39,983 bases of DNA. Origin: an uncultured Lactobacillus sp. Lineage in GTDB: Bacteria > Bacillota > Bacilli > Lactobacillales > Lactobacillaceae. Below, in pieces: positions 1-10,263 of this stretch. The position numbers were made by a program, and so were the translations under genes. The notes under the pieces are model-generated. The model searched no databases, was not told the DNA's origin, and worked only from the letters and a program-made list of their open reading frames with translations. The first letter of the stretch is position 1; each line of letters begins with the position of its first letter. The stretch is from assembly GCF_910589175.1 (NCBI RefSeq), contig NZ_CAJURR010000018.1, forward strand, positions 9,323 to 49,305, read 5' to 3'.

Positions 1-3000
1 GCTTGGTATTTTTTGAGAGATGAGGCAATTAAATTACCGCAAATTCTAGATGATGCCGCTAGTGTCATGCTTCTAGAGCAAATTGTTAAAGATCATCAAG
101 ATGAATTAAAGCTATTTCAGAGTCAAACTCAAGTTACATCCGGTGCCTTACGACAAATGTATGAGGCTATTTTATCTGTGCGAGCCGGCAATATTGAGCT
201 AGACAATATTGATGAAAAGAAATTAAATGAAGAGACCAGCTATAAAATTCATGACTTAAGAATTATTTATGATGAGTTTATTGAACGTTTATCAGAAAAA
301 TTTGCTACCAAAGATGAAATGCAATTATTGCTTAATGAGTTCTTAGCAAAAAGCAATAACTTGAGTACGATGGAATTTTATTTTTCTGATTTTTCACATT
401 TTTCTTTACAAGAGTTAACATCAGTTCGTTTAATTTCAAAAAAGGCAAAAAATACAACTTTAGCTTTTAAGACAAAAATTGGCAAAATTGATAATAATGC
501 TGAACCAGGTGACTATGACTACGTAGTGCAACGTACAATCGGCCAATTAGAGCATTTTTGGCAAAATCAGCAATTAGATTATCAAACTCAAGAGTATCCA
601 CTTACTCAAACAAGTCCTAGCTCTTTACTAAATGGGGTTTGGACAAAAACGAGTGGGTTTGATGAACGTTTAAGTAAGTTTTTGCAGCCAGTCAAAGCAG
701 ACTCGCGGTATGCAGAAGCCTATTTTGTTGCGCGTACAATTTATCAGCAAGTAGCCTTAAATAACTATCGCTATCAGGATTTTCTAGTTTTAGCACCTAA
801 TTTAAGTGAATATGAAACATATTTAACTCCGATTTTAAGGCAAAACCAGATTCCTTTCTTTAATGATTTGCAAAGAGAAATGAAATACCATCCCCTAGTA
901 GTTGCTGTTGAAAATCTACAGCAAATTTTTAAGCGTGGTTTTCAAACGGATAATGTAATTGCGTTAATGAAGACGCAGTTATTCATCCCTGACTGGTACA
1001 AAAATTCTGCTCGCTATCAAAACGATGTTGACCTACTTGAAAATTTTGTCTTAGCCCACGGTATAAAAGGTAAGCTATGGACTAAATCACTAAAGAGTTT
1101 TGTAGATGCAGATGTAATTGCTTTAGATAAATCTGAGAAAGAAGTAGAAGAACTTGATCGACTACGAAAGCACTTTATTGATGCTTTAACTAAATTTTTT
1201 GAGCAACTTGATAAAGAAGAGGATCCTCAAGCTGGAGTAACAGTTTTTTGGAATTTTCTAATTAAAAATCGTGTTGCAAAACGTTTAGAAAGTTGGCGCA
1301 AAGAAGCTAATGATGCAGGCGATTTACAATTGGCACAGCAGCCAGAACAAGTTTGGTCAACTTTAACTGATTTATTAAAAGACTATTTACTAGTAGCTAA
1401 TAAATTTTCTTTAGATCAATTTTTTGATCTTTTAATCAGTGGCTTTAGCGAAGCTAATTTCTCACAAATTCCATCTACTCTTGATGCAGTCAACATTTCT
1501 GAATTAGGTATGGTGCAAGGTCAAGGATATAAACAAGTGTTCATTATTGGCGCAACTAGTAGTAACTTGCCTCAAATTGAAAAAATACCAGGTTTCTTTA
1601 GCTCTGAAAACTTAGAACAGTTAAATGAAGGAAATGAAGCTAATGGATACTTAGAAGATCAGCAAAAGATCAATAACTTAGACCAAAATTACCAATTTGG
1701 AAATGCTTTGAGCTTGGCCAGTGATAAGATTTATATTTCTTATCCAGTAATTAATACTGCAAATGAGCAATTAGAGCCTTCAATTTTTTATAAGCAGTTA
1801 TTAAAGTTAACCCGCACTGATGAATTTGCCCAACATGATTTACCTCAGAATAATGGAGAGGTTTTAACTTTTATAACTAATCCAGAAGCAAGTTTAGGCT
1901 ACTTAACTTATTTAAAAAATAAAGCAGCTACTGATGTAGACTTTTTATTGAAAATAACTGAAGAAAAAATTGGTGAAATAGCGAAAAATGTGCTTGAAGG
2001 AAGCAACTTTAAGAATATACCGGAAAACCTTTCCCCTGAGCTAGCACAACAGCTATATGGCGATCGAATTGAAACTTCTGTTTCACAACTAGAAACGTAT
2101 TATCAAAATTCTTTTGAATACTTCCTAAATTACGGCTTACATTTGAAGAAAAGATTTGAAAATGAACTTGATGTAATTCAGGCGGGAAACTATTACCATG
2201 AAACTTTTGATTATCTAGTTAAAAGGATTAAAGAAAAGAAGTTAAACTTTGCTGACTTAACAGAGGAGAAGCTAGGCGAGCTTTTAATTGAAGTAAGAGA
2301 GGAACTAAAAGAAAAGGGTAGATATCGTCAGCTTTTAAATGATCCTTTTAATAAATACCTATTCCATAAGTTAGACCAAACTACAGCTAATGTAGCTCAC
2401 TATTGGCATAGCAATGTAAATAAGACTACTTTCAGACCACAATATTCTGAATTAAGTTTTGGTAAAAATCAAAAGGTAAGTGGTCTCTCATATAGCTGGA
2501 AAGATGATAATAATAAAAAGAAGATTGTAGATCTTCGCGGAAAGATGGACCGAGTTGATTTGGCTCAAATAAACGATCGAGTTTTAGGTGAAGTGATTGA
2601 TTATAAGTCATCTGCAAAAAAATTCGACCTAGGTTTATTTGCAAACGGAATTTCAATGCAGATGATTTCTTACTTAGAAGTTTTGAAAAATAATAATAAG
2701 TTTTTTGCTCAAGGTAAGGATTTAGATGTTTTAGGCGCATTTTACCAAAATATTACTAGTAGTCTTGAACGCTTAAGCAGCGAAAAGATGATCTTAAGCA
2801 ATTATCAAATTAAAGATTTAGCTAAAGAGAGTACTAAGAAGTTAATGTATAACGGAATTTTAATCGCAGATGAAGAATTACTTGATTTAATAGAACCTGG
2901 AATGGAAAAAGATCGTGCTGTTTCTGATCTATACACTAGTGTTAAACGAAAGGTAAACGGCGATATTAGCTGGCCTCAGAATCAGAGCTTTACACCGGAT

Positions 3001-3252
3001 CAACTAGACTTGTTATTAGCTTATAACTCATATTTGATAAAAAATGCTGGTAATGAGATTTTGTCAGGAAAGATTGAATTAGATCCTTATTCTTATGGTC
3101 AACAAACATCCCTTACTTATTCTGACTTTAAAGACATCTTCTTCTTTGATGCAATGCTTAAAGAAAATAACTATCATAAGATTAAATCCATTGATAAAAA
3201 GACGCTTTTGAACCTAATAAAAGAAAAATTAGACTTGGATGGTGAAGAATAG
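1..3252 (+). CDS. rexB: ATP-dependent helicase/nuclease subunit B, RexB (AddB-type), 5' end missing
   Basis: This is the B subunit of the RexAB (AddAB) enzyme, which resects double-strand ends for recombination. The reading frame is open to the first base of the window, so the true start and probably some 70-80 residues lie upstream. The C-terminal RecB-type nuclease is visible: GKMDRVD near 2545-2565 followed by the active-site motif VIDYKSS near 2593-2613. The fold is otherwise helicase-like but degenerate, as in other B subunits. The visible 1083 residues contain no cysteine at all. Where B. subtilis AddB has a cluster cysteine in a CPF motif after SxLExY, this protein reads SQLETYYQNSFEYF, so the [4Fe-4S] cluster is absent. 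The stop codon directly abuts the rexA start, indicating translational coupling. Confidence 0.93.
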   Translation, partial: AWYFLRDEAIKLPQILDDAASVMLLEQIVKDHQDELKLFQSQTQVTSGALRQMYEAILSVRAGNIELDNIDEKKLNEETSYKIHDLRIIYDEFIERLSEKFATKDEMQLLLNEFLAKSNNLSTMEFYFSDFSHFSLQELTSVRLISKKAKNTTLAFKTKIGKIDNNAEPGDYDYVVQRTIGQLEHFWQNQQLDYQTQEYPLTQTSPSSLLNGVWTKTSGFDERLSKFLQPVKADSRYAEAYFVARTIYQQVALNNYRYQDFLVLAPNLSEYETYLTPILRQNQIPFFNDLQREMKYHPLVVAVENLQQIFKRGFQTDNVIALMKTQLFIPDWYKNSARYQNDVDLLENFVLAHGIKGKLWTKSLKSFVDADVIALDKSEKEVEELDRLRKHFIDALTKFFEQLDKEEDPQAGVTVFWNFLIKNRVAKRLESWRKEANDAGDLQLAQQPEQVWSTLTDLLKDYLLVANKFSLDQFFDLLISGFSEANFSQIPSTLDAVNISELGMVQGQGYKQVFIIGATSSNLPQIEKIPGFFSSENLEQLNEGNEANGYLEDQQKINNLDQNYQFGNALSLASDKIYISYPVINTANEQLEPSIFYKQLLKLTRTDEFAQHDLPQNNGEVLTFITNPEASLGYLTYLKNKAATDVDFLLKITEEKIGEIAKNVLEGSNFKNIPENLSPELAQQLYGDRIETSVSQLETYYQNSFEYFLNYGLHLKKRFENELDVIQAGNYYHETFDYLVKRIKEKKLNFADLTEEKLGELLIEVREELKEKGRYRQLLNDPFNKYLFHKLDQTTANVAHYWHSNVNKTTFRPQYSELSFGKNQKVSGLSYSWKDDNNKKKIVDLRGKMDRVDLAQINDRVLGEVIDYKSSAKKFDLGLFANGISMQMISYLEVLKNNNKFFAQGKDLDVLGAFYQNITSSLERLSSEKMILSNYQIKDLAKESTKKLMYNGILIADEELLDLIEPGMEKDRAVSDLYTSVKRKVNGDISWPQNQSFTPDQLDLLLAYNSYLIKNAGNEILSGKIELDPYSYGQQTSLTYSDFKDIFFFDAMLKENNYHKIKSIDKKTLLNLIKEKLDLDGEE

Positions 3253-6200
3253 TTGACGCAATTTACTAAGGAACAAAATCAAGCAATTAACGATTATGGG
3301 AAAGATATCCTCGTTTCAGCATCTGCTGGTTCAGGCAAGACTACAGTATTAGTTGAACGTGTTTTGAAACGTATTTTATCTGGTACACCAGTTGCATCAC
3401 TTTTGATTATCACTTTTACTAAAGCTGCTGCTCGTGAAATGAAGGAACGAATCAAGCAAAAAATAAGTGACCAAATTGAGAAAGAGCCTAATAACCAATT
3501 TCTTCGTAGCCAATTACTTGATGTGGATACTGCTAATATATCTACAATTGATTCTTTTTGTTTAGATGTAATTAGACGTTTTTATTATGTAATTGATCTT
3601 GACCCACAATTTAGTGTTTTAACTGATGAAACACAAGCTGAGCTTTTAAAAGAGCGTGCCTTACATGAAATAGAAATTGAGTATCTTGAAAAAAATGATC
3701 AAGAATTTCAGGATTTTTATGATAATTTTTCTGGTGATAGGGATGCTGAAGGAGCGCGAAATCTTTTATTGCAGTTGTACAATACTGCAGTTACTGAGCC
3801 TAATTATGAAAAATTTCTCAACAATCTGCCTAATTCTTATCAAGTTCAAGATGATTTAATTGAATCTGATTTGTGGCAGACTCATATTAAGCCTCTTTTA
3901 GTAAAAGAGATCCGGGATCTGCAAAATGAGATAAAACAGTTATTTGAAAATCCTCAAATAGAAAATCCAGATTTAGTGAAGGTTAAGGAAAACTATGATA
4001 TCTTTACTAGTCGCTTGGACCAATTATTGAATGCTTTAGAAAATGATCATTCTTATAATGAAATTCGAGCTAGTCTAATGAATTGTAAGTTTGAAAAGAA
4101 CATTCGCAAGTCTAAAAAGTGGTCAGAGGAAAGTCTTGAAACTTACCAAGAAAGTCAAAAACTAAAATCTGATTTAAATGATCAACTTAAGAAGATTTTT
4201 GCCAACTTTTTTGTAGTAGAAGAAAAAGAACAGATAAACATTCTCAAAAAATCAGAAAAAATAGTTAAGACCATTGTTGATGCCGAAAAAAAATTAATTA
4301 AGAGATTTGGTCAATTAAAACGAGAACAGAATTTAATTGACTATAGTGACATGGAGCAATTCGCTTTCAGCATTCTTACCACCGACACTTCAAATGCTCA
4401 TATTGCCCAAGAGTATTACCAAGAAAAATTCAATGAAATATTAATTGATGAGTATCAAGATGTTAATGCTTTGCAGGAAGATATTATTACAGCGATCAAA
4501 AAGAAAGGACAAAACAACCTATTCATGGTTGGAGATATAAAACAGTCTATTTACGGTTTTAGACAAGCACGTCCTGACTTGTTTTTAAGCAAATATCATG
4601 CTTATGGACAGAATGATGACAATGAAAAAATTATCTTATCAGATAATTTTAGGTCAACCAAAAGAGTTACTAAGACAGTTAACTCTTTATTTGATCCAAT
4701 TTTAACTACAAATTTTGGCGGAATTGATTACAAAAAAGAAGGACAATTGCAATTTGGAGCAAGTTATTATCCTTCTGACCTACCCACTGCAAGTGAATAT
4801 ATTTTTACGGATAAAAAACAAACGCAAGCTTCACTTGAAGAAAATTTTGGGGATGAAATGGACTTCAGTGAAATTCAAATGGTGATTGCTAGAATTAAGC
4901 AACTTAAGGAAGAGAATTTCCAAGTTTGGGATCGAAAAACACAGCTTAAACGACCCCTTGAATACTCTGATATTGCCATTATTACACGTACTAGAAGTGA
5001 CAACTTACAGGTAATGCAAGAATTTGCAAAGGCCGATTTACCTTTATTTGTAACTGATGCTCAGAACTATTTTCAAACCTTTGAATTAGTGATGATTATG
5101 AATTACTTGAGATTGATTGATAATCCGCAGCAAGATATACCTTTAGTAGCAGTTTTGCGTTCACCGCTTTTTAACTTTAAAGAACCTGAACTAGCACAAA
5201 TTAGGGTCAAAACTAGGTCTGGTAATTTTTATAATGCTTTAACTAGTTTTGCTTCAGTCAATTCAGATCTTGGTCAAAAATGTAAAAACTTCCTTCAGCA
5301 ATTAGAATCTCTGCGATCATTTGCGGCAACTCATCGAATTTCTGAGTTGATTTGGAGTATTTATGAAAAAACTCACCTGTTAGAAATTGTAACTGGCTTG
5401 CCTAACGGACAACAACGTAGAGTAAATCTAGAATCTCTATATGAGAGAGCTACTTCTTATGAAAGTGCCGGCTTTAAAGGTTTATATCAATTTATTAGCT
5501 TTATTGAGCGTATGAGAAAAAATCAAAAGGATTTAGCGCAACCACTTTTAAGTGATAAGGCTGATAATGCTGTAAAATTAATGACTATTCACGCTTCTAA
5601 GGGTCTGGAATTTCCAGTAGTGTTTGTCATGGGACTAGGACACAAGTATCAGACACGTGACTTAAGTGGTAATTTTACAATTAGTAAAGATGGACTAGGG
5701 TTAACAATTAAAGAAAACGATTATCGGATTGATTCACTAGTTAAATCTTTAGCCGATGTCGAAAAAAGACAGCAAATGCTTGAAGAAGAAGCTAGAATTT
5801 TATATGTTGGTTTAACACGTGCTCAACAAAAGCTTATCTTAGTGGCTAGTGTAAGCGATATGGAGACTAAGCAGAAAAAGTGGGAGAATGAAATTGATCA
5901 AAAAACGAATATTCTTCCCTTGATAAGAAAAATCAATGCCCAATCTCCACTAGATTTCTTAGGTCCTAAGTTAGAACAAAAGCATGAATTTGATCAAAAT
6001 ATTGAAGACATGACCTTAGCTTTAGAAGAGCAAGATAAGATCTATTACTTAAAGTTTGCTGTACAGTCAATTTCAGAAGAAAATATTGAACAAAAAGAAG
6101 ACACTCAAAAATTAAGTTCTAAAATGAATGATGTAGTCAAAACTCTTTATAATTTTGAATATCCATTTTCGGATGCCACTAAGACTACAGCCTATCAGTC

Positions 6201-6867
6201 TGTTTCTGAGATAAAAAAAGTATTTAATGATCCTATGGATACTGAACTTGAGAATTCACGTCTTATTTCTTCAAGTAATCGATATTTACAACCAATTGAT
6301 GAGACTCCCGTATTTTTAGAAAAACAAAAATTTACTGGAGCAGAGATCGGAACAGCTATGCACTTAGTTTTACAATATTATGATTATCAGGGTGATAAAA
6401 CTGAATCAAATTTAGAACAAGAAATTGAAGAGCTTGTAGAATTAGGTAAATTAAACCCATTGATGGTACCACATTTATCAAAAGAGGCCTTAAATTGGTT
6501 TGTAATGAGTGAATTTGCGGCAGAATTTTGGCAAAAGCCGGAAAAATTACATAGAGAAAGTCAATTCTCAAGCTTAGTGAATGCTAGTGAACTGTTTAAT
6601 GATTTTTCTGACTCAGCAGCCAAAATTCTAGTTCACGGAACAATTGATGGATATTTTGAAACAGATGAAGGGGTAATTTTATTTGACTATAAAACTGATT
6701 TTGTTGACAAAACTCATGAAGAACAAGCTATAGACAAAATTAAGCAAAAATATACTGGGCAACTACGTTTATATGAACAAGCATTAAATGAAATATCGGA
6801 AAATAAAAAGGTAATTGGAAAATATTTAATTTTGCTTGACGCAAGGAAAGTGGTCCCAGTAGACTAG
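3253..6867 (+). CDS. rexA: ATP-dependent helicase/nuclease subunit A, RexA (AddA)
   Basis: This is the catalytic A subunit of RexAB, a UvrD-like 3'-5' helicase fused to a RecB-type nuclease. The Walker A motif SAGSGKT lies at residues 24-30, with Walker B LIDEYQD near residue 400. The SF1 motif MTIHASKGLEFPVV lies near residue 780 and the late motif ARILYVGLTRAQ near residue 850. The nuclease motif GTIDGY followed by LFDYKTD lies near residues 1130-1155. At 1204 residues it has the usual family length. The start is TTG immediately after the rexB stop, with GGTGAAG in the end of rexB as the ribosome site. The zero-base gap implies fixed stoichiometry with RexB. Confidence 0.96.
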   Translation: MTQFTKEQNQAINDYGKDILVSASAGSGKTTVLVERVLKRILSGTPVASLLIITFTKAAAREMKERIKQKISDQIEKEPNNQFLRSQLLDVDTANISTIDSFCLDVIRRFYYVIDLDPQFSVLTDETQAELLKERALHEIEIEYLEKNDQEFQDFYDNFSGDRDAEGARNLLLQLYNTAVTEPNYEKFLNNLPNSYQVQDDLIESDLWQTHIKPLLVKEIRDLQNEIKQLFENPQIENPDLVKVKENYDIFTSRLDQLLNALENDHSYNEIRASLMNCKFEKNIRKSKKWSEESLETYQESQKLKSDLNDQLKKIFANFFVVEEKEQINILKKSEKIVKTIVDAEKKLIKRFGQLKREQNLIDYSDMEQFAFSILTTDTSNAHIAQEYYQEKFNEILIDEYQDVNALQEDIITAIKKKGQNNLFMVGDIKQSIYGFRQARPDLFLSKYHAYGQNDDNEKIILSDNFRSTKRVTKTVNSLFDPILTTNFGGIDYKKEGQLQFGASYYPSDLPTASEYIFTDKKQTQASLEENFGDEMDFSEIQMVIARIKQLKEENFQVWDRKTQLKRPLEYSDIAIITRTRSDNLQVMQEFAKADLPLFVTDAQNYFQTFELVMIMNYLRLIDNPQQDIPLVAVLRSPLFNFKEPELAQIRVKTRSGNFYNALTSFASVNSDLGQKCKNFLQQLESLRSFAATHRISELIWSIYEKTHLLEIVTGLPNGQQRRVNLESLYERATSYESAGFKGLYQFISFIERMRKNQKDLAQPLLSDKADNAVKLMTIHASKGLEFPVVFVMGLGHKYQTRDLSGNFTISKDGLGLTIKENDYRIDSLVKSLADVEKRQQMLEEEARILYVGLTRAQQKLILVASVSDMETKQKKWENEIDQKTNILPLIRKINAQSPLDFLGPKLEQKHEFDQNIEDMTLALEEQDKIYYLKFAVQSISEENIEQKEDTQKLSSKMNDVVKTLYNFEYPFSDATKTTAYQSVSEIKKVFNDPMDTELENSRLISSSNRYLQPIDETPVFLEKQKFTGAEIGTAMHLVLQYYDYQGDKTESNLEQEIEELVELGKLNPLMVPHLSKEALNWFVMSEFAAEFWQKPEKLHRESQFSSLVNASELFNDFSDSAAKILVHGTIDGYFETDEGVILFDYKTDFVDKTHEEQAIDKIKQKYTGQLRLYEQALNEISENKKVIGKYLILLDARKVVPVD

Positions 6868-6891
6868 AAACAGAATAGAAGGGAGATTATT

Positions 6892-9708
6892 ATGAAAAAA
6901 GCCTTTACAGATGATGTTTTTGCGGTCGTCGATCTTGAAACTACAGGCACCCAGCGCAATCAAGGCGATCATATTATTCAATTTGGTTGTGCAATCATCA
7001 AAAAGCGTAAGGTAGTAAAAACATATTCATTCTTAATCAATCCTCATCGTGAAATCCCTCAAGCTGTTGAAAATTTAACTCATATTAGTAATGAAGACGT
7101 GGCGCAGGCTCATGATTTTAGTTACTATGCACCAAAGATACGAAAAATCTTAGAAAATACAATTTTTGTTGCACATAATGTAAACTTTGATCTTCCGTTT
7201 TTAAACTATGAGCTTGTAAATGCAGGCTTAGAGCCACTAACTGGAAAAGCAGTTGATACGGTGGAATTAGCACAAATTGCTTTTCCAACTTTTCCATCTT
7301 ATAAATTACGAGATTTAACGGCTCGTTTGAGAATTAAACACTTAAATCCACACCGCGCTGATTCAGATGCACTAGTAACAGCAAAATTACTACTAAAAGC
7401 AATTAAGAAACTGGAAAATCTTCCTCAGGCAACTCTCAATACTTTGACTTCCTTATCAAAAGGATTGCTACGCGATACTGACTATATTTTTTATGAAATT
7501 GGTCAAGTTGCTCGGCAGACTAAGAGACCGTTGCCTAAAGATTTGATTCAGGTAAAACATTTAATCCTGAAAAAGCAAAATGTAGCTCCACGTCGTAATG
7601 ATGTAGCAAGTCCTGGCTCATTTCCTCAAAGCGATGAAGAAAAGAAAGAATTATTTAAAAAGAATCTCCGCTTTAGACGGGGACAAGTTAGTCTAATTAA
7701 TAGACTACACGACTTTGTTTATAGTGACACAGATAACTCATTAGTTGTTGAAGCACCAAATGGTAGCGGAAAAACCTTTAGTTACTTAATGGCATATGCG
7801 TATGAGCTATATTCAGGTAGAAAATTAGTCGTAGCAACGCCCACTAAGGTTTTACAGGAGCAAATTCTAAAGCAAGAAATTCCGCAACTTTTGCGAGTTA
7901 CTCATTTAGATTTAGATGCCCAAATTGTTAAGTCAAGCAGCCATTATTTAGATTTAGATGGATTTTACAATTCTCTTTATCAGACTGATAATCCGATTCA
8001 GCAAACTTTAATTTTACAAATGGGGATTTTGATCTGGCTTACTGAAACAGAAACTGGTGATTTAGATGAACTCCAGTTAACTAACTATCAAGCACCTCTT
8101 TTTGCAGCAATTGAACATCCTGGAGATGCGAGAATTGGAACAGCTTTTGCCGAGTATGATTTCTGGAATTTAGCACGTAGTAGACAAGAACAAGCTGATA
8201 TTTTAATTACTAATCATGCCTATTTAGCTAATCACTATATGGACTCAATTTGGGGCCAGAATCCTTTCCTAGTTGTTGATGAGGCGCATCGTTTTGTTGA
8301 AAATGTAGCAAGTTCACGAAACGATTCACTCCAATTTGAAAGTTTCTGGGGGATGTGTAGTCATTTACGTAACCTGCTTTTTTATGCAGAAGATAGTGCT
8401 AAGTCACGTTTTGGCAATAATTTAGAATTCAAATTAATCCTAGATAAACTTGAAAAAGATACGAATGATTTAATCCATTCTATTAACAAGATTCAACAAG
8501 CTCTCTATGATAATCGAAAATTTGCTACCAGTTGGGAAGAGAAGCGCCAAAATGCTATTAGTCTCGGATTTCAAGGACAAGATTTGTTTAACAATATTAA
8601 GCACTTCAAGCATTTGTTAAATCTTATGCAAGACAATATTGAAATTGTGCGCCAAGAAACTAATCAACTTCTATTTTTGCTATATCATCAACAAAAAAAT
8701 CTTTTAACGAGCGACGATGTTTTAATAAGAGATCTTCAAGAAGAAATAGATCAGTTAGATTATTACTCAGAACAAAACTATCTTTTACTTGATCAATTAA
8801 GCGACCCTAAAAAGTTAGATCATGAAGGATTTGTTTTAGAAATAAGTAATGAAAATGACCCACTATCAACTAATTTAACTTGGTTAACACTTGATCCTGA
8901 AGAAGAAGTTAAACAGTTATATCATTACTTTGATAAAAAACTATTTATTTCAGCTACTTTAGCAGAACAAGACGACTTCTCATACACTATTAAAAACCTA
9001 TATTTAGATCCTAAAAAGACACTCACTTATCGAGCAAAACCTTCTTTCAAAGTTGAAAAGCATTTAAAAGTATATGCACTTTCAGATAATAATGCGCCGG
9101 CGGATCCCAACAGTCCGGAATATGAAACATTTATTAGTGATTTACTTACTCAAATTGAAGACTATAAGCATGTGTTAGTTTTATTTACTAATTTAGATGT
9201 TATCCGCGATGTTTTTAGTAGACTAAGTGAAAACAGTAATGCTTTAAAGGACTACGAAATTTTAGCTCAAGGCTTAACTGGTTCTAATGAAAAAATTGCT
9301 AAACGTTTCGGAATTGCTGAAAAAGCCATTTTACTTGGAGCAAATAGTTTTTGGGAAGGAATTGACTTTAAACATAATGGGGTAGATCTTGCGATTGTTA
9401 CTCGTTTACCTTTTGAGTCACCAGATCAACCCGAAGTAAAATTACGAACAGAATGTTTAAAAAAGCAAGTTGGAGCTGATAAAATTTTTGAAGTGGATAC
9501 CCTTCCACGAGCAATTTTAAGATTTAGGCAGGGATGTGGTCGCTTGATCAGAAATGAGCGTGATCATGGAGTCTTCGTAATTTTAGATCAACGAGTTTGG
9601 AATAAATCTTATGGCGAACAATTTTTATCAGGACTACCTGTGAGTGCTAAAAAGGTTAGCAAGCAACAACTACTAAATGTTTTAAGGAATAGTAAACAGA
9701 ATGAATAA
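6892..9708 (+). CDS. dinG: DinG-type exonuclease/helicase
   Basis: This 938-residue protein joins an N-terminal DEDDh 3'-5' exonuclease (VVDLETTG near residue 12, HNVNFD, then HRADSDA) to an XPD/DinG-type SF2 helicase core. The helicase part has Walker A APNGSGKT at residues 288-295, DEAH at 463-466 and motif VI QGCGRLIR near the C terminus. E. coli DinG and XPD bind a [4Fe-4S] cluster between Walker A and DEAH; this protein has no cysteine in that interval. The exonuclease fusion and cluster loss are both typical of Firmicute DinG, where nuclease activity may dominate. The start is supported by AGGGAG six bases upstream. The end overlaps the next gene by eight bases. Confidence 0.94.
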   Translation: MKKAFTDDVFAVVDLETTGTQRNQGDHIIQFGCAIIKKRKVVKTYSFLINPHREIPQAVENLTHISNEDVAQAHDFSYYAPKIRKILENTIFVAHNVNFDLPFLNYELVNAGLEPLTGKAVDTVELAQIAFPTFPSYKLRDLTARLRIKHLNPHRADSDALVTAKLLLKAIKKLENLPQATLNTLTSLSKGLLRDTDYIFYEIGQVARQTKRPLPKDLIQVKHLILKKQNVAPRRNDVASPGSFPQSDEEKKELFKKNLRFRRGQVSLINRLHDFVYSDTDNSLVVEAPNGSGKTFSYLMAYAYELYSGRKLVVATPTKVLQEQILKQEIPQLLRVTHLDLDAQIVKSSSHYLDLDGFYNSLYQTDNPIQQTLILQMGILIWLTETETGDLDELQLTNYQAPLFAAIEHPGDARIGTAFAEYDFWNLARSRQEQADILITNHAYLANHYMDSIWGQNPFLVVDEAHRFVENVASSRNDSLQFESFWGMCSHLRNLLFYAEDSAKSRFGNNLEFKLILDKLEKDTNDLIHSINKIQQALYDNRKFATSWEEKRQNAISLGFQGQDLFNNIKHFKHLLNLMQDNIEIVRQETNQLLFLLYHQQKNLLTSDDVLIRDLQEEIDQLDYYSEQNYLLLDQLSDPKKLDHEGFVLEISNENDPLSTNLTWLTLDPEEEVKQLYHYFDKKLFISATLAEQDDFSYTIKNLYLDPKKTLTYRAKPSFKVEKHLKVYALSDNNAPADPNSPEYETFISDLLTQIEDYKHVLVLFTNLDVIRDVFSRLSENSNALKDYEILAQGLTGSNEKIAKRFGIAEKAILLGANSFWEGIDFKHNGVDLAIVTRLPFESPDQPEVKLRTECLKKQVGADKIFEVDTLPRAILRFRQGCGRLIRNERDHGVFVILDQRVWNKSYGEQFLSGLPVSAKKVSKQQLLNVLRNSKQNE

Positions 9709-10195
9709 ATATGTAAAAAAAGGACTTAAAATCACTGGAATTGTAGTTGGGGTTTTGGCAGCAATTTATCTATGTCTTTGTATTGTGTTTTATATTGCAA
9801 CTAAGCCAGCAAGTGATACAGTTAAAGAAACTAATAAGGTTGCCCTTGAAAAGACCCCAATTACTACAGTTACCAAGAACTACCATTTAAGTCGTAGCGT
9901 TGAGAGTAATAGTTTAGAAGGAATGAGTAAGAAGGGTAAAAAGTATTACTTCATTTATCTTCCAAAAAGTAAAAAAGCTTACCTTTATCAAGCAAATAAA
10001 GGTAAAAGTGAAGAGCAGATTTTAAAGACTTTTAATGATGAACATTCTGGACACAATAATCCTAAATGCCAGCTAGGTTGGTATAAGGGGATGCCAGTTT
10101 GGGAAGTAACATATAAAAAGAAAAATGGTAATTATGGCTATGTTCTTTATGATTTTAGAAATGGAAAAGAAGTAGTCTATGCGGACAATTTATAA
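9701..10195 (+). CDS. TseB/YpmB-like membrane-anchored cell-wall regulator
   Basis: A 164-residue protein with one N-terminal membrane helix (about residues 9-33, flanked by lysines) and an extracellular PepSY-like (DUF5590) domain containing YYFIYLPKSKKAYLY. In B. subtilis the homologue YpmB/TseB interacts with PBP2A and sits between dinG and asnS; the same position here is the main support. Bacillus also has aspB in this gap; here it is absent. The start overlaps dinG by eight bases, with AAGGAA upstream, so the gene is translated from the rexBA-dinG transcript. The family assignment rests on synteny and topology more than on a diagnostic motif. Confidence 0.75.
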   Translation: MNKYVKKGLKITGIVVGVLAAIYLCLCIVFYIATKPASDTVKETNKVALEKTPITTVTKNYHLSRSVESNSLEGMSKKGKKYYFIYLPKSKKAYLYQANKGKSEEQILKTFNDEHSGHNNPKCQLGWYKGMPVWEVTYKKKNGNYGYVLYDFRNGKEVVYADNL

Positions 10196-10200
10196 ATTTG

Positions 10201-10230
10201 TTAAACTAAAGAGTGATTTTTTAGTATAAT
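10201..10230 (+). promoter_or_regulatory. asnS promoter (candidate)
   Basis: A perfect -10 hexamer TATAAT lies at 10225-10230, with a weak -35 (TTAAAC, 10201-10206) 18 bases upstream. The leader to asnS is only about 27 bases. It has no room for a T-box, so amino-acid-responsive attenuation is not expected. Confidence 0.6.
10225..10230 (+). promoter_or_regulatory. -10 box of asnS
   Basis: Exact TATAAT hexamer, the strongest element of the candidate asnS promoter. Confidence 0.6.
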
Positions 10231-10263
10231 AAAATTAAATTTAATTAAAAAGGTTGGTAAGTA

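Noticed and set aside
10196..10263. T-box leader for asnS
   Set aside because: Only about 27 bases separate the -10 box from the start codon region; no specifier stem, T-box sequence or terminator is present.
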